A stretch of DNA of 64,000 bases, taken from contig NZ_CP034437.1 of assembly GCF_003952225.1 (NCBI RefSeq), positions 1,703,501-1,767,500 of the forward strand, in the 5' to 3' direction. How positions within the stretch are numbered: position 1 is the first letter of the stretch; every line of letters starts with the position of its first letter. The position numbers were made by a program, and so were the translations under genes. The notes under the pieces were generated by a model. That model did not search any database, was not told the DNA's origin, and saw nothing but the letters and a program-made list of their open reading frames with translations. Positions 52,883 through 61,339 of the stretch are shown here, one piece after another. This stretch comes from Paenibacillus albus. GTDB taxonomy: Bacteria; Bacillota; Bacilli; Paenibacillales; Paenibacillaceae.

Positions 52883-54439
52883 ATGGAGCGTGAACATGAA
52901 GATGAAGCGGAACCGGTGAAAGACCGGCTGCAGGAGCAGATCGACGAGATCAAACAAGGCGGCGCTGCCAAATATCACGCAAAGAATGCCGAGCAGGGCA
53001 AGTTATTCGTCCGTGACCGGCTCTCGTTATTGTTCGATGCGGATGCGGAGCTGGAAGACGCGATGTTCGCCAGCTGTGCGGAGTACGGGCTGCCTGCCGA
53101 CGGCGTTGTCACGGCAATCGGCCGCATACATGGGAAGCCGGTTGCGGTCATCGCGAATGACTCAACGGTGAAGGCAGGCTCCTGGGGAGCGCGCACCGTG
53201 GAGAAAATCATCCGCATGCAAGAAACTGCAGACAAGCTGCGCATCCCGCTTTTGTACCTCGTCGATTCGGCCGGCGCGCGGATTACCGATCAGGCGCTCA
53301 TGTATCCCGGCCGGCGCGGAGCAGGGCGGATATTCTATAACGAAGTGAAGCTTTCGGGCCGGATCCCGCAGGTATGCATTCTATTCGGACCATCCGCGGC
53401 TGGTGGTGCTTACATTCCGGCGTTCTGCGACATCGTCATTATGGTGGAGGGGAACGGGTCGATGTACCTCGGTTCCCCGCGAATTGTCGAGATGGTAACA
53501 GGAGAGAAGGCGACGCTCGAAGCGCTCGGCGGGGCTCGCATGCACTGCAGCGTATCTGGCTGCGGCGACGTGCTCGCGAAGAGTGAAGAGGAAGCGATTG
53601 CGCTGACCCGCACATATCTCAGCTATTTTCCTGCGAATTTCTCGGAACGGCCGCCTTCGAGCGGGGCTGAGCCGCCGGCTGATCTCAAAGTGCCGCTGGA
53701 CAGCATCATTCCTGACAATCAGTACACGGCGTTCGATATGTATCAGCTCATTGAGGGCCTGATCGATGAGGGCTCGTTCTTCGAGATCAAACGGTTATTT
53801 GCAAGGGAGCTTATCACGGGTCTCGCTCGCTTGAACGGGAAGCCGATTGGCATTATTGCCAATCAGCCGAAGACGAAGGGCGGCATCCTGTTTCACGATT
53901 CGGCGGACAAAGCGGCGAAGTTCATCAGTCTATGCGATGCCTTCCACATTCCGCTGCTCTTCCTCGCTGATGTTCCGGGCTTCATGGTTGGCACGGCGGT
54001 GGAGCAGGCGGGCATAATCCGGCATGGGGCGAAAATGATCGCAGCGGTCTCGGAAGCGACCGTGCCGAAAATATCCGTCATCGTTCGCAAAGCATACGGA
54101 GCGGGGCTCTATGCGATGGCTGGCCCGGCGTTTGAACCGGACTGCTGCCTCGCGCTGCCTTCGGCGCAGATTGCCGTCATGGGTGCGGAAGCGGCGGTGA
54201 ATGCGGTATACGCGAATAAGATCGCGGAGCTGCCGGAGGCCGAGAGAGACCGCTACATTAAGAACAAGCGCGAGGAGTATAACAGAGATATCGACCTCTA
54301 TCAGCTGGCGTCCGATATGGTCATTGACGGAATTGTTCCGGCGCATGGCTTGCGCCGCGAGCTTATTAAGCGTTTCGACGTGTACGCGTCGAAGAGCGTT
54401 GTATTCACCGAGCGCAAGCATCCGGTGTATCCGGTATAA
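52883..54439 (+). CDS. Acyl-CoA carboxylase, carboxyltransferase (beta) subunit
   Basis: ATG 52883 (upstream GGGGAGCGCGGTAG is a weak RBS). The 518-residue protein is a two-halved crotonase-fold carboxyltransferase: LYLVDSAGARITDQALMYPG, LFGPSAAGGAYIPAFCD and EMVTGEKATLEALGGARMHC in the N half, PLLFLADVPGFMVGTAVEQA and YGAGLYAMAGPAFEPD in the C half. This pattern fits methylcrotonyl-CoA or geranyl-CoA carboxylase beta rather than acetyl-CoA carboxylase. It transfers CO2 from carboxybiotin to the enoyl-CoA. The partner biotin carboxylase/carrier alpha subunit is not found in this operon. Confidence 0.92.
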   Translation: MEREHEDEAEPVKDRLQEQIDEIKQGGAAKYHAKNAEQGKLFVRDRLSLLFDADAELEDAMFASCAEYGLPADGVVTAIGRIHGKPVAVIANDSTVKAGSWGARTVEKIIRMQETADKLRIPLLYLVDSAGARITDQALMYPGRRGAGRIFYNEVKLSGRIPQVCILFGPSAAGGAYIPAFCDIVIMVEGNGSMYLGSPRIVEMVTGEKATLEALGGARMHCSVSGCGDVLAKSEEEAIALTRTYLSYFPANFSERPPSSGAEPPADLKVPLDSIIPDNQYTAFDMYQLIEGLIDEGSFFEIKRLFARELITGLARLNGKPIGIIANQPKTKGGILFHDSADKAAKFISLCDAFHIPLLFLADVPGFMVGTAVEQAGIIRHGAKMIAAVSEATVPKISVIVRKAYGAGLYAMAGPAFEPDCCLALPSAQIAVMGAEAAVNAVYANKIAELPEAERDRYIKNKREEYNRDIDLYQLASDMVIDGIVPAHGLRRELIKRFDVYASKSVVFTERKHPVYPV

Positions 54440-54457
54440 AGCGAAGGGGCGGTGCTA

Positions 54458-55300
54458 ATGTCTAGCGAACGGGATCGCGAACGCGAGCAGGAGCGGGCTC
54501 CGGCTCTTGATCCAGCGCCGGAGCCGGTGCTCTGGGAGCAGCGGGGGCATATCGGCTATATCCGATTGAACCGCCCGGAGCAGCTGAACGCGATCAACCG
54601 AGCGATGCTGGATGCTCTCGGTGCGCTGATCGAACAGATCGGACGCCAAACGCGCGATATTCGCGTTGTGGTCATCGAAGGCGCGGGTCGCGCGTTTAGC
54701 GCTGGCGCTGATCTCAAGGAGCGCCAGACGATGGGCTCGCCGGAGGACATCCGGCAGAGCATCCATCGCATCAAAGCGGTGCTCACCGCGCTGGAGCAGC
54801 TGCCGCAGCCGACCATTGCCGCGCTCAGCGGGCTCGCCTTCGGCGGCGGGCTCGAGCTCGCGCTCGCCTGCGACTTCCGCTACGCCGTGCGCGGGGTGAA
54901 GCTCGGCCTGACCGAGGTCGGCCTCGGCATCATCCCCGGCGGCGGCGGTACGCAGCGGCTGCCGCGGCTCATCGGCGCAGCGCGCGCGAAGGAGCTCATC
55001 CTGACCGCGCGGCGCATCACGGCAGAGCAGGCCTATGAGCTTGGCCTGCTCAGCGGCGTTGCCGATGACATGGCGCTGCTGCACGCGTCAATCTCGCAAT
55101 TGGCGGCGGAGCTGCTGCGGGCCGCTCCAATTGCCGTCTATCAGGCGAAGCTCGCCATTAATAGAGGGCTCGACGCGGATCTGCATACCGGAATGGACGT
55201 CGAGACCGCTGCCTACGAAGTCACCATTCCGACGAAGGACCGGCAAGAAGCGCTCGAAGCATTCCGCGCGAAGAGAGCGCCACATTTTACAGGGGAGTAG
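54458..55300 (+). CDS. Enoyl-CoA hydratase/isomerase family protein
   Basis: ATG 54458 with GAAGGGGCGG upstream. The first 22 residues are an odd, highly charged E/R/P-rich extension before the crotonase domain begins at GHIGYIRLNRPEQLNAI. Catalytic motifs are AFSAGADLKER (oxyanion hole), GLAFGGGLELALACDFRYA (first Glu) and LTEVGLGIIPGGGGTQRLPR (second Glu). It hydrates a 2-enoyl-CoA; in this operon methylglutaconyl-CoA or isohexenyl-glutaconyl-CoA is likely. Local GC content is clearly higher than elsewhere in the window. Confidence 0.92.
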   Translation: MSSERDREREQERAPALDPAPEPVLWEQRGHIGYIRLNRPEQLNAINRAMLDALGALIEQIGRQTRDIRVVVIEGAGRAFSAGADLKERQTMGSPEDIRQSIHRIKAVLTALEQLPQPTIAALSGLAFGGGLELALACDFRYAVRGVKLGLTEVGLGIIPGGGGTQRLPRLIGAARAKELILTARRITAEQAYELGLLSGVADDMALLHASISQLAAELLRAAPIAVYQAKLAINRGLDADLHTGMDVETAAYEVTIPTKDRQEALEAFRAKRAPHFTGE

Positions 55301-55359
55301 CTGCGAGAGGTCTGTCATGACAGTCTGAGAGTACTGAATCTGATCTCTCAGAGCAGCGG

Positions 55360-55515
55360 TCGGCTAGTTTCCGCTCTGAGAGTTCGAATGTGGTACTCTC
55401 AGCTTCGCTGCGCTACCAATATCGGCAGCTTTCTAGTTTGAGAGTTCGAATTTTGCAGGCTCAGAGTAATAATCGGCTAATTTCCGTTCTGAGAGTTCGA
55501 ATTTACTACTCTCAG
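55360..55515. repeat. Three imperfect intergenic repeat units
   Basis: Units of the form TCGGC[T/A]..TTT...CTGAGAGTTCGAAT...CTCAG repeat with the GAGAGTTCGAA word at about 55378, 55440 and 55491. Units contain internal CTGAG/CTCAG pairing. The stretch 55301-55554 has no gene. It appears to be an interspersed intergenic repeat of this lineage. Confidence 0.75.
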
Positions 55516-55554
55516 CTTCGCACGGTTTCTTAACGATCTGATGCTCCCTTCAAC

Positions 55555-55584
55555 TTGACATGCAACCATTTGACTGCCTATTAT
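55555..55584 (+). promoter_or_regulatory. Promoter of the arsR-type gene (leaderless start)
   Basis: TTGACA (55555-55560), 18-bp spacer, TATTAT (55579-55584). The ATG at 55591 is only 7 bp past the -10, so the transcript should begin at or next to the start codon. Confidence 0.7.
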
Positions 55585-55590
55585 ATTCCC

Positions 55591-55923
55591 ATGGACAACC
55601 TATTCAAAGCGCTCGCCGATGCGAGCCGCAGACAGCTGCTCGACGAGCTTTTCAAACATAATGGACAAACCTTAACCGAGCTCTGCGAACATCTCGAGAT
55701 GACGCGGCAGTCTGTGACCAAGCATCTCGCTATTCTTGAGGAAGCACAGCTCGTCGTAACCGAGCGGCAAGGGCGCCACAAGCTGCATTACCTCAACGCC
55801 GCACCGCTTGGAGATATTTATGACCGCTGGATCAGCAAGTTCGACCAGCATCGGGTAAACCTTTTGCAGCAGCTTAAACGAAAACTTGAGGAGGAGCATG
55901 AGCCGAGCGATGACAACAACTAA
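55591..55923 (+). CDS. ArsR-family transcriptional regulator
   Basis: ATG 55591 (MDNLFKALADASRRQLLDEL); no Shine-Dalgarno sequence precedes it and the promoter -10 ends 7 bp upstream, pointing to leaderless translation. The 110-residue winged helix has the DNA-recognition helix in TRQSVTKHLAILEEAQLVV and the wing ERQGRHKLHYLN. No metal-binding Cys motif (CxCxxC) is present, so it is not a classical arsenic sensor. Such proteins, coupled with SRPBCC/AHSA1 genes as here, usually repress their own operon. Its 3' end overlaps the next gene. Confidence 0.9.
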   Translation: MDNLFKALADASRRQLLDELFKHNGQTLTELCEHLEMTRQSVTKHLAILEEAQLVVTERQGRHKLHYLNAAPLGDIYDRWISKFDQHRVNLLQQLKRKLEEEHEPSDDNN

Positions 55924-56371
55924 ATCCTTTGTCTACACGACATACATTGCCACTACACCTGAGAGACTCTGGGAGGCGCTGACGAGCGGCGATTTTACGG
56001 AGCAGTATTTTTTCGGCAGCCGTATTGTGTCTGATTGGAATGAAGGGTCACAGGTAACCTACTCTCGCGGCGGGGAAGTGACCGATTACGGGACCATTAT
56101 GAAATGCGAGCCGAACCGGCTGCTCTCGTTCACATGGAACTATGTGGCGGACAAGTCCGGACGCGCCGAGCCGTCGCGGGTGACGTTCCAGCTCGTACCG
56201 ATGAAAGGCGCCGTGAAGCTGACGCTGAAGCACGAGAACTTGAATCCTTCGGATATTGTTGATCGCGACGACACTTTCGAAGGGCTGAACAACGGCTGGC
56301 CGGCCATCCTCAGCAATCTGAAGACCTTGCTCGAAACCGGCAGAACGCTGCCGCCTGTCTCACTACACTAA
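55910..56371 (+). CDS. SRPBCC/AHSA1-domain protein
   Basis: I take ATG 55910 (MTTTKSFVYTTYIATTPERL); ATG 55898 is also possible but only 3 bp from the GAGGAGG RBS. The 153-residue protein is one START-like AHSA1 domain, with PERLWEALTSGDFTEQYFFG at the start and GWPAILSNLKTLLETG at the end. These domains bind hydrophobic small ligands or Hsp90-like partners. It overlaps the ArsR gene, with which it is co-transcribed; ligand unknown. Confidence 0.88.
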   Translation: MTTTKSFVYTTYIATTPERLWEALTSGDFTEQYFFGSRIVSDWNEGSQVTYSRGGEVTDYGTIMKCEPNRLLSFTWNYVADKSGRAEPSRVTFQLVPMKGAVKLTLKHENLNPSDIVDRDDTFEGLNNGWPAILSNLKTLLETGRTLPPVSLH

Positions 56372-56392
56372 GAAAGCGAGTGATCCTCCACA

Positions 56393-56839
56393 ATGACAAG
56401 CCAACTATCCAACGTAACTAAGATACGCATCAACAAGCCGGCAGCCGACGTTTTCGAAGCGTTCGTAGACCCGGACAAGCTCGCTCAGTTCTGGTTCGCA
56501 GGCTCAGGCCGATTGGAGCAAGGCCGCACATTCATCTGGCGCTATGAGGAATACAACGCCGAAGTGCCGATTTACATTGCCGAGCTCGTACAGAATGAGC
56601 GAATCGTATACCACTGGGGAGGCGAGAACGGCGGAAACCTCGTTACGATAAAGCTGTATCCAGAGCAGCCGTCCACTACAGTTATCGAGGTCACCGAACA
56701 AGGCTTCGATGCGAATGCCAATAGCGAACAGCTTCGCCAGGATATGATAGGCAACAAAGAAGGCTGGACTTACATGCTCACCTGCCTCAAGGGCTATCTC
56801 GAATTCGGTGTGAAACTGCGCGCCTCGCTTGTGTTCTAA
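56393..56839 (+). CDS. Second SRPBCC/AHSA1-domain protein
   Basis: ATG 56393 with AAGCGAGTG upstream, 21 bp after the previous stop. The 148 residues read as another AHSA1 domain: TKIRINKPAADVFEAFVDPD, FWFAGSGRLEQGRTF and GWTYMLTCLKGYLEFGV. It is divergent from its neighbour, so not a recent duplicate. Last gene of the arsR-AHSA1-AHSA1 operon. Confidence 0.88.
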   Translation: MTSQLSNVTKIRINKPAADVFEAFVDPDKLAQFWFAGSGRLEQGRTFIWRYEEYNAEVPIYIAELVQNERIVYHWGGENGGNLVTIKLYPEQPSTTVIEVTEQGFDANANSEQLRQDMIGNKEGWTYMLTCLKGYLEFGVKLRASLVF

Positions 56840-56942
56840 ACGATAATCGAACATTACTCTCCGGAATCTCCCATGCTATACTAGTCGAAGCAGTATGTTG
56901 CTTAGTGCAAGCATTCCAAATTACCATGTTTCCGGCGAGAGG

Positions 56943-59006
56943 ATGAAGACTTTCATGGCAAGCTGGCTTCAGCAAGGATTAGGGATCAAATGGTTCACGC
57001 AGCATCAATGGCACAATCATCAGCTCGTACATAAGAGCACGGATGTTTCATCGGAGACTTCAAGTTATACAGTAGATTTACCGGAGGCACTAATCGAGCT
57101 CTCGATTCAGCCCCACACGGCTGCGCAAACAACGAGCTGCTACAAAGCAGAAGTGAGGATCACGCCGAAACAAGCCGAACTTGCGATCAGCGGCGTCCAG
57201 CTTACGATGCCGGTGACGGCGGAGCAGACCTGCGTGTGGAAGCCTCAACTTGCACCTCAAGATAATATGGCTATCGGGGACAACATGTTCCGTTCGCCTG
57301 CCATCATCTTCGAGAACGCCCAGCACATGGCTGCATTCGTGCCAGACTTGGCGGCAATTGAACAGGACTACCGTATTCCACATGTAATGGACTACACGCT
57401 GCAGGATCACTCGCTTATGTATGGCCTGTGCAGCTACGAGGAAACTAGGCATGTGTATCACAAGCTGACGCCATCGGCAATTTCAATACAAGAACCACTT
57501 ACATTCCGCTTCTACCTTGTGGAGTGGACGAAACAAGCAGACGCGCGGGACAAAGACTATCGCTGCGTGGAGCGATTCCTCTGGAATACGTTTGCCGTCG
57601 AAGCCAAAATGCCTGCCGAGCAGGAACTGGAAGCAATCGAGGGGCTGAGGCCTTACGCCGATTACGCCTATAGCTGGGCACTCGACCGTTGGAAGGACGT
57701 CACCTGGCAAGAGTTTACGCTTAGCAGCGGCGAAGAGGTCGGCGGGGTTGTATTTATCGTTCGTGCAAGGCAGAAGCCAGGACTTGGCGAGGAAGATCAA
57801 TGGCGGGAGCCGAAGAGTCTCTGGAACCAAGCGTGGTTCTGCGGTCTGCGAACTGCATACGGATATGCGCAATGGGGGCGCAAGCACGGCCGCGAGGACT
57901 GGGTAGCGAAATCGGAGAAAGCGCTTAACTTCGCTCTGAGTGCCCCGCAGCAGAGCGGACTTTTCCCAAGCTACTTCAAAGCCGGGGATGACAACAGTTG
58001 GGAAAATGGCCGCTGGTACATGTCCGCGCCTCGTCGTCCGGATGGACTTGATGACTACGTTCATCTGCTCGATGCATCATGGACCTGCTATTGGCTGCTG
58101 AAGTGGTACCAAGACGTACACGCGGATGAGCGGATTTTGCCGTATGTGCGCAATTACGTGAATCGTCTGCTTGAGCTGCAGCTGGAGAACGGTGCTTTCC
58201 CAGCATGGGTCAATCCGGTCAACTCAGACTTCTCCCCTTACTTGATTGAGAGTCCAGAGACTTCCATGCACATCATGCTGCTCACCTTGCTGCACCGTAT
58301 AGAAGCAGACGCTCGCTATATTGCTGCTGCCGAGAAGGGGACGGAGATGGTGCTGCGAGAGGTTGTTCAGAAGGGCCGCTGGGAAGATTTCGAGACGTAT
58401 TGGTCCTGCTCAAGGCAGTGGGAAGGGAAGCAGCACGGCGTTCTGGATGCGCGAAGCGGGCTGTACAATCAGTGCAATTTCGGCATGTACTGGACGGCGG
58501 AAGCATTTAAGGATTTATACGAAGCAACCGGCACGGCGAGCTGGCTAGATGCCGGGGAGCAGGTACTCGCTGAAGCATCTCTCTACCAGCAGATCTGGCA
58601 GCCTCCGTTCATCGAAGTTCCGGCGATTGGCGGGTTCGGGGTAATGACCTCGGATGACGAGTGGAATGATGCGCGGCAAAGCCTGTTTGCGCTCACTTAT
58701 CTCGATTATTACCGCGTAACGGGCAACACGAGCTACAAAGCGAGGGCGCTCTGGGCGATGAAAGCATCCTTCTATATGATGTACTGTCCGCTCAATCCGG
58801 TAGTGAAAGCGAAGTATGAGCGTGTTCATCCGCAGTTCGACGAGCAAGATTACGGCTTCCATATGGAGAATTACAACCATCATGACGGATCAGCAGTTGA
58901 GGGTCTTGGTGAATTTACGATCTTCGATTGGGGCTGCGGCGCGGCTGCCGCTTCACTAGTAGAGTTCGAGCGCAAGCTGAGTCAGATGACGCCATCGCTC
59001 GCTTAA
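56943..59006 (+). CDS. Six-hairpin-glycosidase-like protein, unassigned
   Basis: Start uncertain: ATG 56943 (MKTFMASWLQ) or ATG 56955; both follow GAGAGG. TATACT at 56875-56880 may be its -10. No signal peptide, so cytosolic. Residues 1-200 form a beta-sandwich-like N domain. Residues 230-680 show repeated helix pairs typical of (alpha/alpha)6 barrels: SLWNQAWFCGLRTAYGYAQW, LDASWTCYWLLKWY, ESPETSMHIMLLTLLHRIEA, DDEWNDARQSLFALTYLDYY. This fits polysaccharide-degrading or lyase families, but I cannot assign one. Gene monocistronic, ended by a shared terminator. Confidence 0.75.
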   Translation: MKTFMASWLQQGLGIKWFTQHQWHNHQLVHKSTDVSSETSSYTVDLPEALIELSIQPHTAAQTTSCYKAEVRITPKQAELAISGVQLTMPVTAEQTCVWKPQLAPQDNMAIGDNMFRSPAIIFENAQHMAAFVPDLAAIEQDYRIPHVMDYTLQDHSLMYGLCSYEETRHVYHKLTPSAISIQEPLTFRFYLVEWTKQADARDKDYRCVERFLWNTFAVEAKMPAEQELEAIEGLRPYADYAYSWALDRWKDVTWQEFTLSSGEEVGGVVFIVRARQKPGLGEEDQWREPKSLWNQAWFCGLRTAYGYAQWGRKHGREDWVAKSEKALNFALSAPQQSGLFPSYFKAGDDNSWENGRWYMSAPRRPDGLDDYVHLLDASWTCYWLLKWYQDVHADERILPYVRNYVNRLLELQLENGAFPAWVNPVNSDFSPYLIESPETSMHIMLLTLLHRIEADARYIAAAEKGTEMVLREVVQKGRWEDFETYWSCSRQWEGKQHGVLDARSGLYNQCNFGMYWTAEAFKDLYEATGTASWLDAGEQVLAEASLYQQIWQPPFIEVPAIGGFGVMTSDDEWNDARQSLFALTYLDYYRVTGNTSYKARALWAMKASFYMMYCPLNPVVKAKYERVHPQFDEQDYGFHMENYNHHDGSAVEGLGEFTIFDWGCGAAAASLVEFERKLSQMTPSLA

Positions 59007-59010
59007 TAAT

Positions 59011-59057
59011 AAAAGACTCAGGTTCCCTCTCATTGCGAGGCGGACCTGAGTCTTTTT
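59011..59057. terminator. Bidirectional terminator
   Basis: AAAAGACTCAGGT (59011-59023) pairs with ACCTGAGTCTTTTT (59044-59057). A-run and T-run on the two sides suit both convergent genes. Confidence 0.88.
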
Positions 59058-59077
59058 ACAATCACAAATCTTCCTTA

Positions 59078-60352
59078 CTATTCTTCCTCCGTCAATCGAA
59101 GCACTTCGATCAGCTTCAGGAACAAGCTGAGCACGATAGCGGCAACTGTTGCAAGCGCCATCCCCTTCAGCTCAAAATTCCCCCATTTCAGCGCAGCGCC
59201 GCTGAGTCCAATCACGAGCACAATCGTTGTCAGCATCAGATTCGCTGGCTTCGAATAATTAACCTTTGTCTCCACGAGCATCCGCAGACCCGAGGCCGCG
59301 ATGACGCCGAACAACAGCAGGGACACGCCGCCCATGACCGGCTGCGGAATCGTTTGAATGAGCGCGGACAGCTTCCCGACAAAAGAAAGCACAACCGCTG
59401 CGCAAGCCGCGCCGCCGACGACCCATACCGAATACACGCGGCTGATGGCCATAACGCCGATATTTTCGCCATACGTGGTGTTTGGAGTAGAGCCTGCGAA
59501 GCCGGAAATAATCGTGGAAATACCATTGCCAAGCAGTGATTTGCTGAGGCCGGGATCCTTGGTGAGATCCTTCTCGACAATATTGCTGGTGACGATGAGA
59601 TGTCCGATATGTTCAGCGACAACGACAAGCGCTGCTGGTGCAATAATGGCGATGCTGGTCCAGTTGAAGGTCGGCTTATAGAACGTAGGAGCGCTGAACC
59701 ATGGTGCCGCGTTAAGTGCAGCTCTAACGTCTACGACGCCGAGTATGCAAGCAAGCACATAACCGACGATGATTGCGATGAGAATTGGAATTACTCGCAG
59801 GAAGCCGCGGAAAAGCACGGAACCGACAACGCCAATACAGAGCGTAACGATAGATACCGTAAGAGTCGTCCCATCGGGCGACCAATCTACAGGGGCATCT
59901 GATCCGGCGATGAAGCCTGCCATCTGTGCTGCAACCGGCACAAGCTCAAGCCCGATAACCGCAACGATAGCTCCCATTGCAGCAGGCGGGAAGACGACGT
60001 CGATCCATTTAGTCCCGGCTACCCTAATAAGGAGAGCAATTAGTGTAAAAATAATCCCGACAATAATAAAGCCGCCAAGCGCGTCAGAATAGCCGCCTTT
60101 GGAATTCAGCACAACGAACACGGGGGAGAGGAACGCAAAGCTTGAGCCCAGGTAAGCTGGAATCTTGAAATTTGTTATGAGCAGATAGAGCAGCGTACCA
60201 ATTCCGTTCATGAGCAGAATCGTCGACGGATCGACTTTGAACAGGATAGGCACGAGGACGGTGGAGCCGAACATCGCGAAGAGATGCTGCAGGCTAAGGG
60301 GGACACTGGCGAGCAGTGAGGGGCGTTCATGAACTTGAATGATTTTGGACAA
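59078..60352 (-). CDS. uraA: Uracil/xanthine permease (NCS2)
   Basis: Starts at ATG 60352 with AGGAGG (60361-60366, minus strand). At 424 residues it begins VHERPSLLASVPLSLQHLFA, close to the start of UraA from Escherichia coli, and has 14 membrane segments. The substrate-site Glu motifs appear in VVVAEHIGH and in the NTTYGENIGV segment, as in UraA. It is a proton-coupled nucleobase symporter, most likely for uracil. It is divergent from the NAD salvage operon and shares the 60353-60499 promoter region. Confidence 0.93.
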   Translation of the reverse strand: MSKIIQVHERPSLLASVPLSLQHLFAMFGSTVLVPILFKVDPSTILLMNGIGTLLYLLITNFKIPAYLGSSFAFLSPVFVVLNSKGGYSDALGGFIIVGIIFTLIALLIRVAGTKWIDVVFPPAAMGAIVAVIGLELVPVAAQMAGFIAGSDAPVDWSPDGTTLTVSIVTLCIGVVGSVLFRGFLRVIPILIAIIVGYVLACILGVVDVRAALNAAPWFSAPTFYKPTFNWTSIAIIAPAALVVVAEHIGHLIVTSNIVEKDLTKDPGLSKSLLGNGISTIISGFAGSTPNTTYGENIGVMAISRVYSVWVVGGAACAAVVLSFVGKLSALIQTIPQPVMGGVSLLLFGVIAASGLRMLVETKVNYSKPANLMLTTIVLVIGLSGAALKWGNFELKGMALATVAAIVLSLFLKLIEVLRLTEEE

Positions 60353-60433
60353 CGGAAAAGAACCTCCTGATGTAGATAATAAGCATTTTTGCCAAACGTA
60401 ATCTTAACATACTTGCCATAGGCAAATAACCGC

Positions 60434-60472
60434 TTGACAAAATATTTAATAATGTCATAATGACAATATAAT
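60434..60472 (+). promoter_or_regulatory. Promoter region of the nrtR gene
   Basis: TTGACA at 60434-60439 and TATAAT at 60467-60472 are visible, but spaced too far for one promoter; TTGACA with TAATGA (18 bp) overlaps the operator. The operator palindrome lies across whichever -10 is used, consistent with repression. Confidence 0.55.
60445..60465 (+). promoter_or_regulatory. NrtR-type operator 1
   Basis: TTTAATAATGTCATAATGACA; its core TGTCAT-A-ATGACA is a perfect palindrome. The same 21 bp, with one substitution, recurs at 61290-61310. Confidence 0.82.
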
Positions 60473-60499
60473 AAAACGAAGCAGGTAAGGTGATTTCAC

Positions 60500-61273
60500 T
60501 TGAATGAACCGCTAGACGACGCAGCTACGTATTCACCACGCAAATATCGGACGCCCGACGGCGCGCCTGCCGATATCGTCATCTTTACAATTACATCGCA
60601 AGCACGCAATACGGTGAAGAAGTCGCTTCCGACCAGACAGCTCGAAGTGCTGCTGATTGAGCGCAAAGGATGGCCATTCGCGGGGCAATGGGCGCTGCCG
60701 GGTGGATTCTCCAAGGATACCGAGACGATTATCGAGAGCGCGAAGCGGGAGCTGCAAGAAGAGACCGGCGTTGAAGACGTTCATATTGAATACTTGAATG
60801 TGTACAGCGAGCCGGGGCGCGATCCGCGGGGCTGGATTATCTCGCATGCTTTCGTAGCATTGGTTCACGAGAACTATCTCGCAGGACGCAGAGCCGCCGA
60901 TGATGCGGCAGACGTTCGGTTGTTCCCAGTTGAAGAGGCGCTCGCAATGAATCTTGCCTTTGACCACAATCTAATTTTGCAGGATGCGCTTAACCGTATT
61001 CGCCATCAAATGCTGACAACAACGATTGCTCGCGAGTTTCTCCCGGAGGAATTTACGATCGGTGAGCTGTATCAGGTTATCGAGGCTGTCGTGCCGGAGT
61101 TCGTAGAACGCAATTTCATTCGCAAAATCACATCAACACAGAGCCGCAAGGGCATTATTGAAGAAGTGCGAGATTCTCGCGGTGAGCTAAAGATGTCCAA
61201 CCGCTACTCACAGCGTGCAGCACAGCTGTATCGATTCACAGATTTTCTGCCTCAGCTGTCTATATACAGCTAG
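60500..61273 (+). CDS. nrtR: NrtR-family Nudix-related repressor of NAD biosynthesis
   Basis: TTG 60500 with AAGGTG (60487-60492) at 7 bp; the ATG four bases later is out of frame. The 257-residue protein has a Nudix-like N-terminal domain (residues 20-165) with LPGGFSKDTETIIESAKREL plus QEETG, and a C-terminal winged helix (about 175-250: FTIGELYQVIEAVVPEFVER, RKGIIEEV). This two-domain layout is NrtR, which senses ADP-ribose or related NAD metabolites through the Nudix pocket and represses NAD salvage genes. Two matching palindromes flank it, and pncA, nadE and pncB follow in the same direction. The Nudix motif is almost intact, so residual hydrolase activity is possible. Confidence 0.9.
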   Translation: MNEPLDDAATYSPRKYRTPDGAPADIVIFTITSQARNTVKKSLPTRQLEVLLIERKGWPFAGQWALPGGFSKDTETIIESAKRELQEETGVEDVHIEYLNVYSEPGRDPRGWIISHAFVALVHENYLAGRRAADDAADVRLFPVEEALAMNLAFDHNLILQDALNRIRHQMLTTTIAREFLPEEFTIGELYQVIEAVVPEFVERNFIRKITSTQSRKGIIEEVRDSRGELKMSNRYSQRAAQLYRFTDFLPQLSIYS

Positions 61274-61289
61274 GCATTCTTTTATCCAG

Positions 61290-61310
61290 TTTAATAATGT
61301 CGTAATGACA
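61290..61310 (+). promoter_or_regulatory. NrtR-type operator 2
   Basis: TTTAATAATGTCGTAATGACA, identical to operator 1 except A to G at one core position. It lies 30 bp before the pncA start and suggests a second regulated promoter for pncA-nadE-pncB. Confidence 0.82.
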
Positions 61311-61339
61311 TGATTATTAAAATGAGGATGGTGGACGCG

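Noticed and set aside
54455..55084. Minus-strand open frame of 209 codons opposite the enoyl-CoA hydratase
   Set aside because: High local GC opens antisense frames; the plus strand has clear crotonase catalytic motifs.
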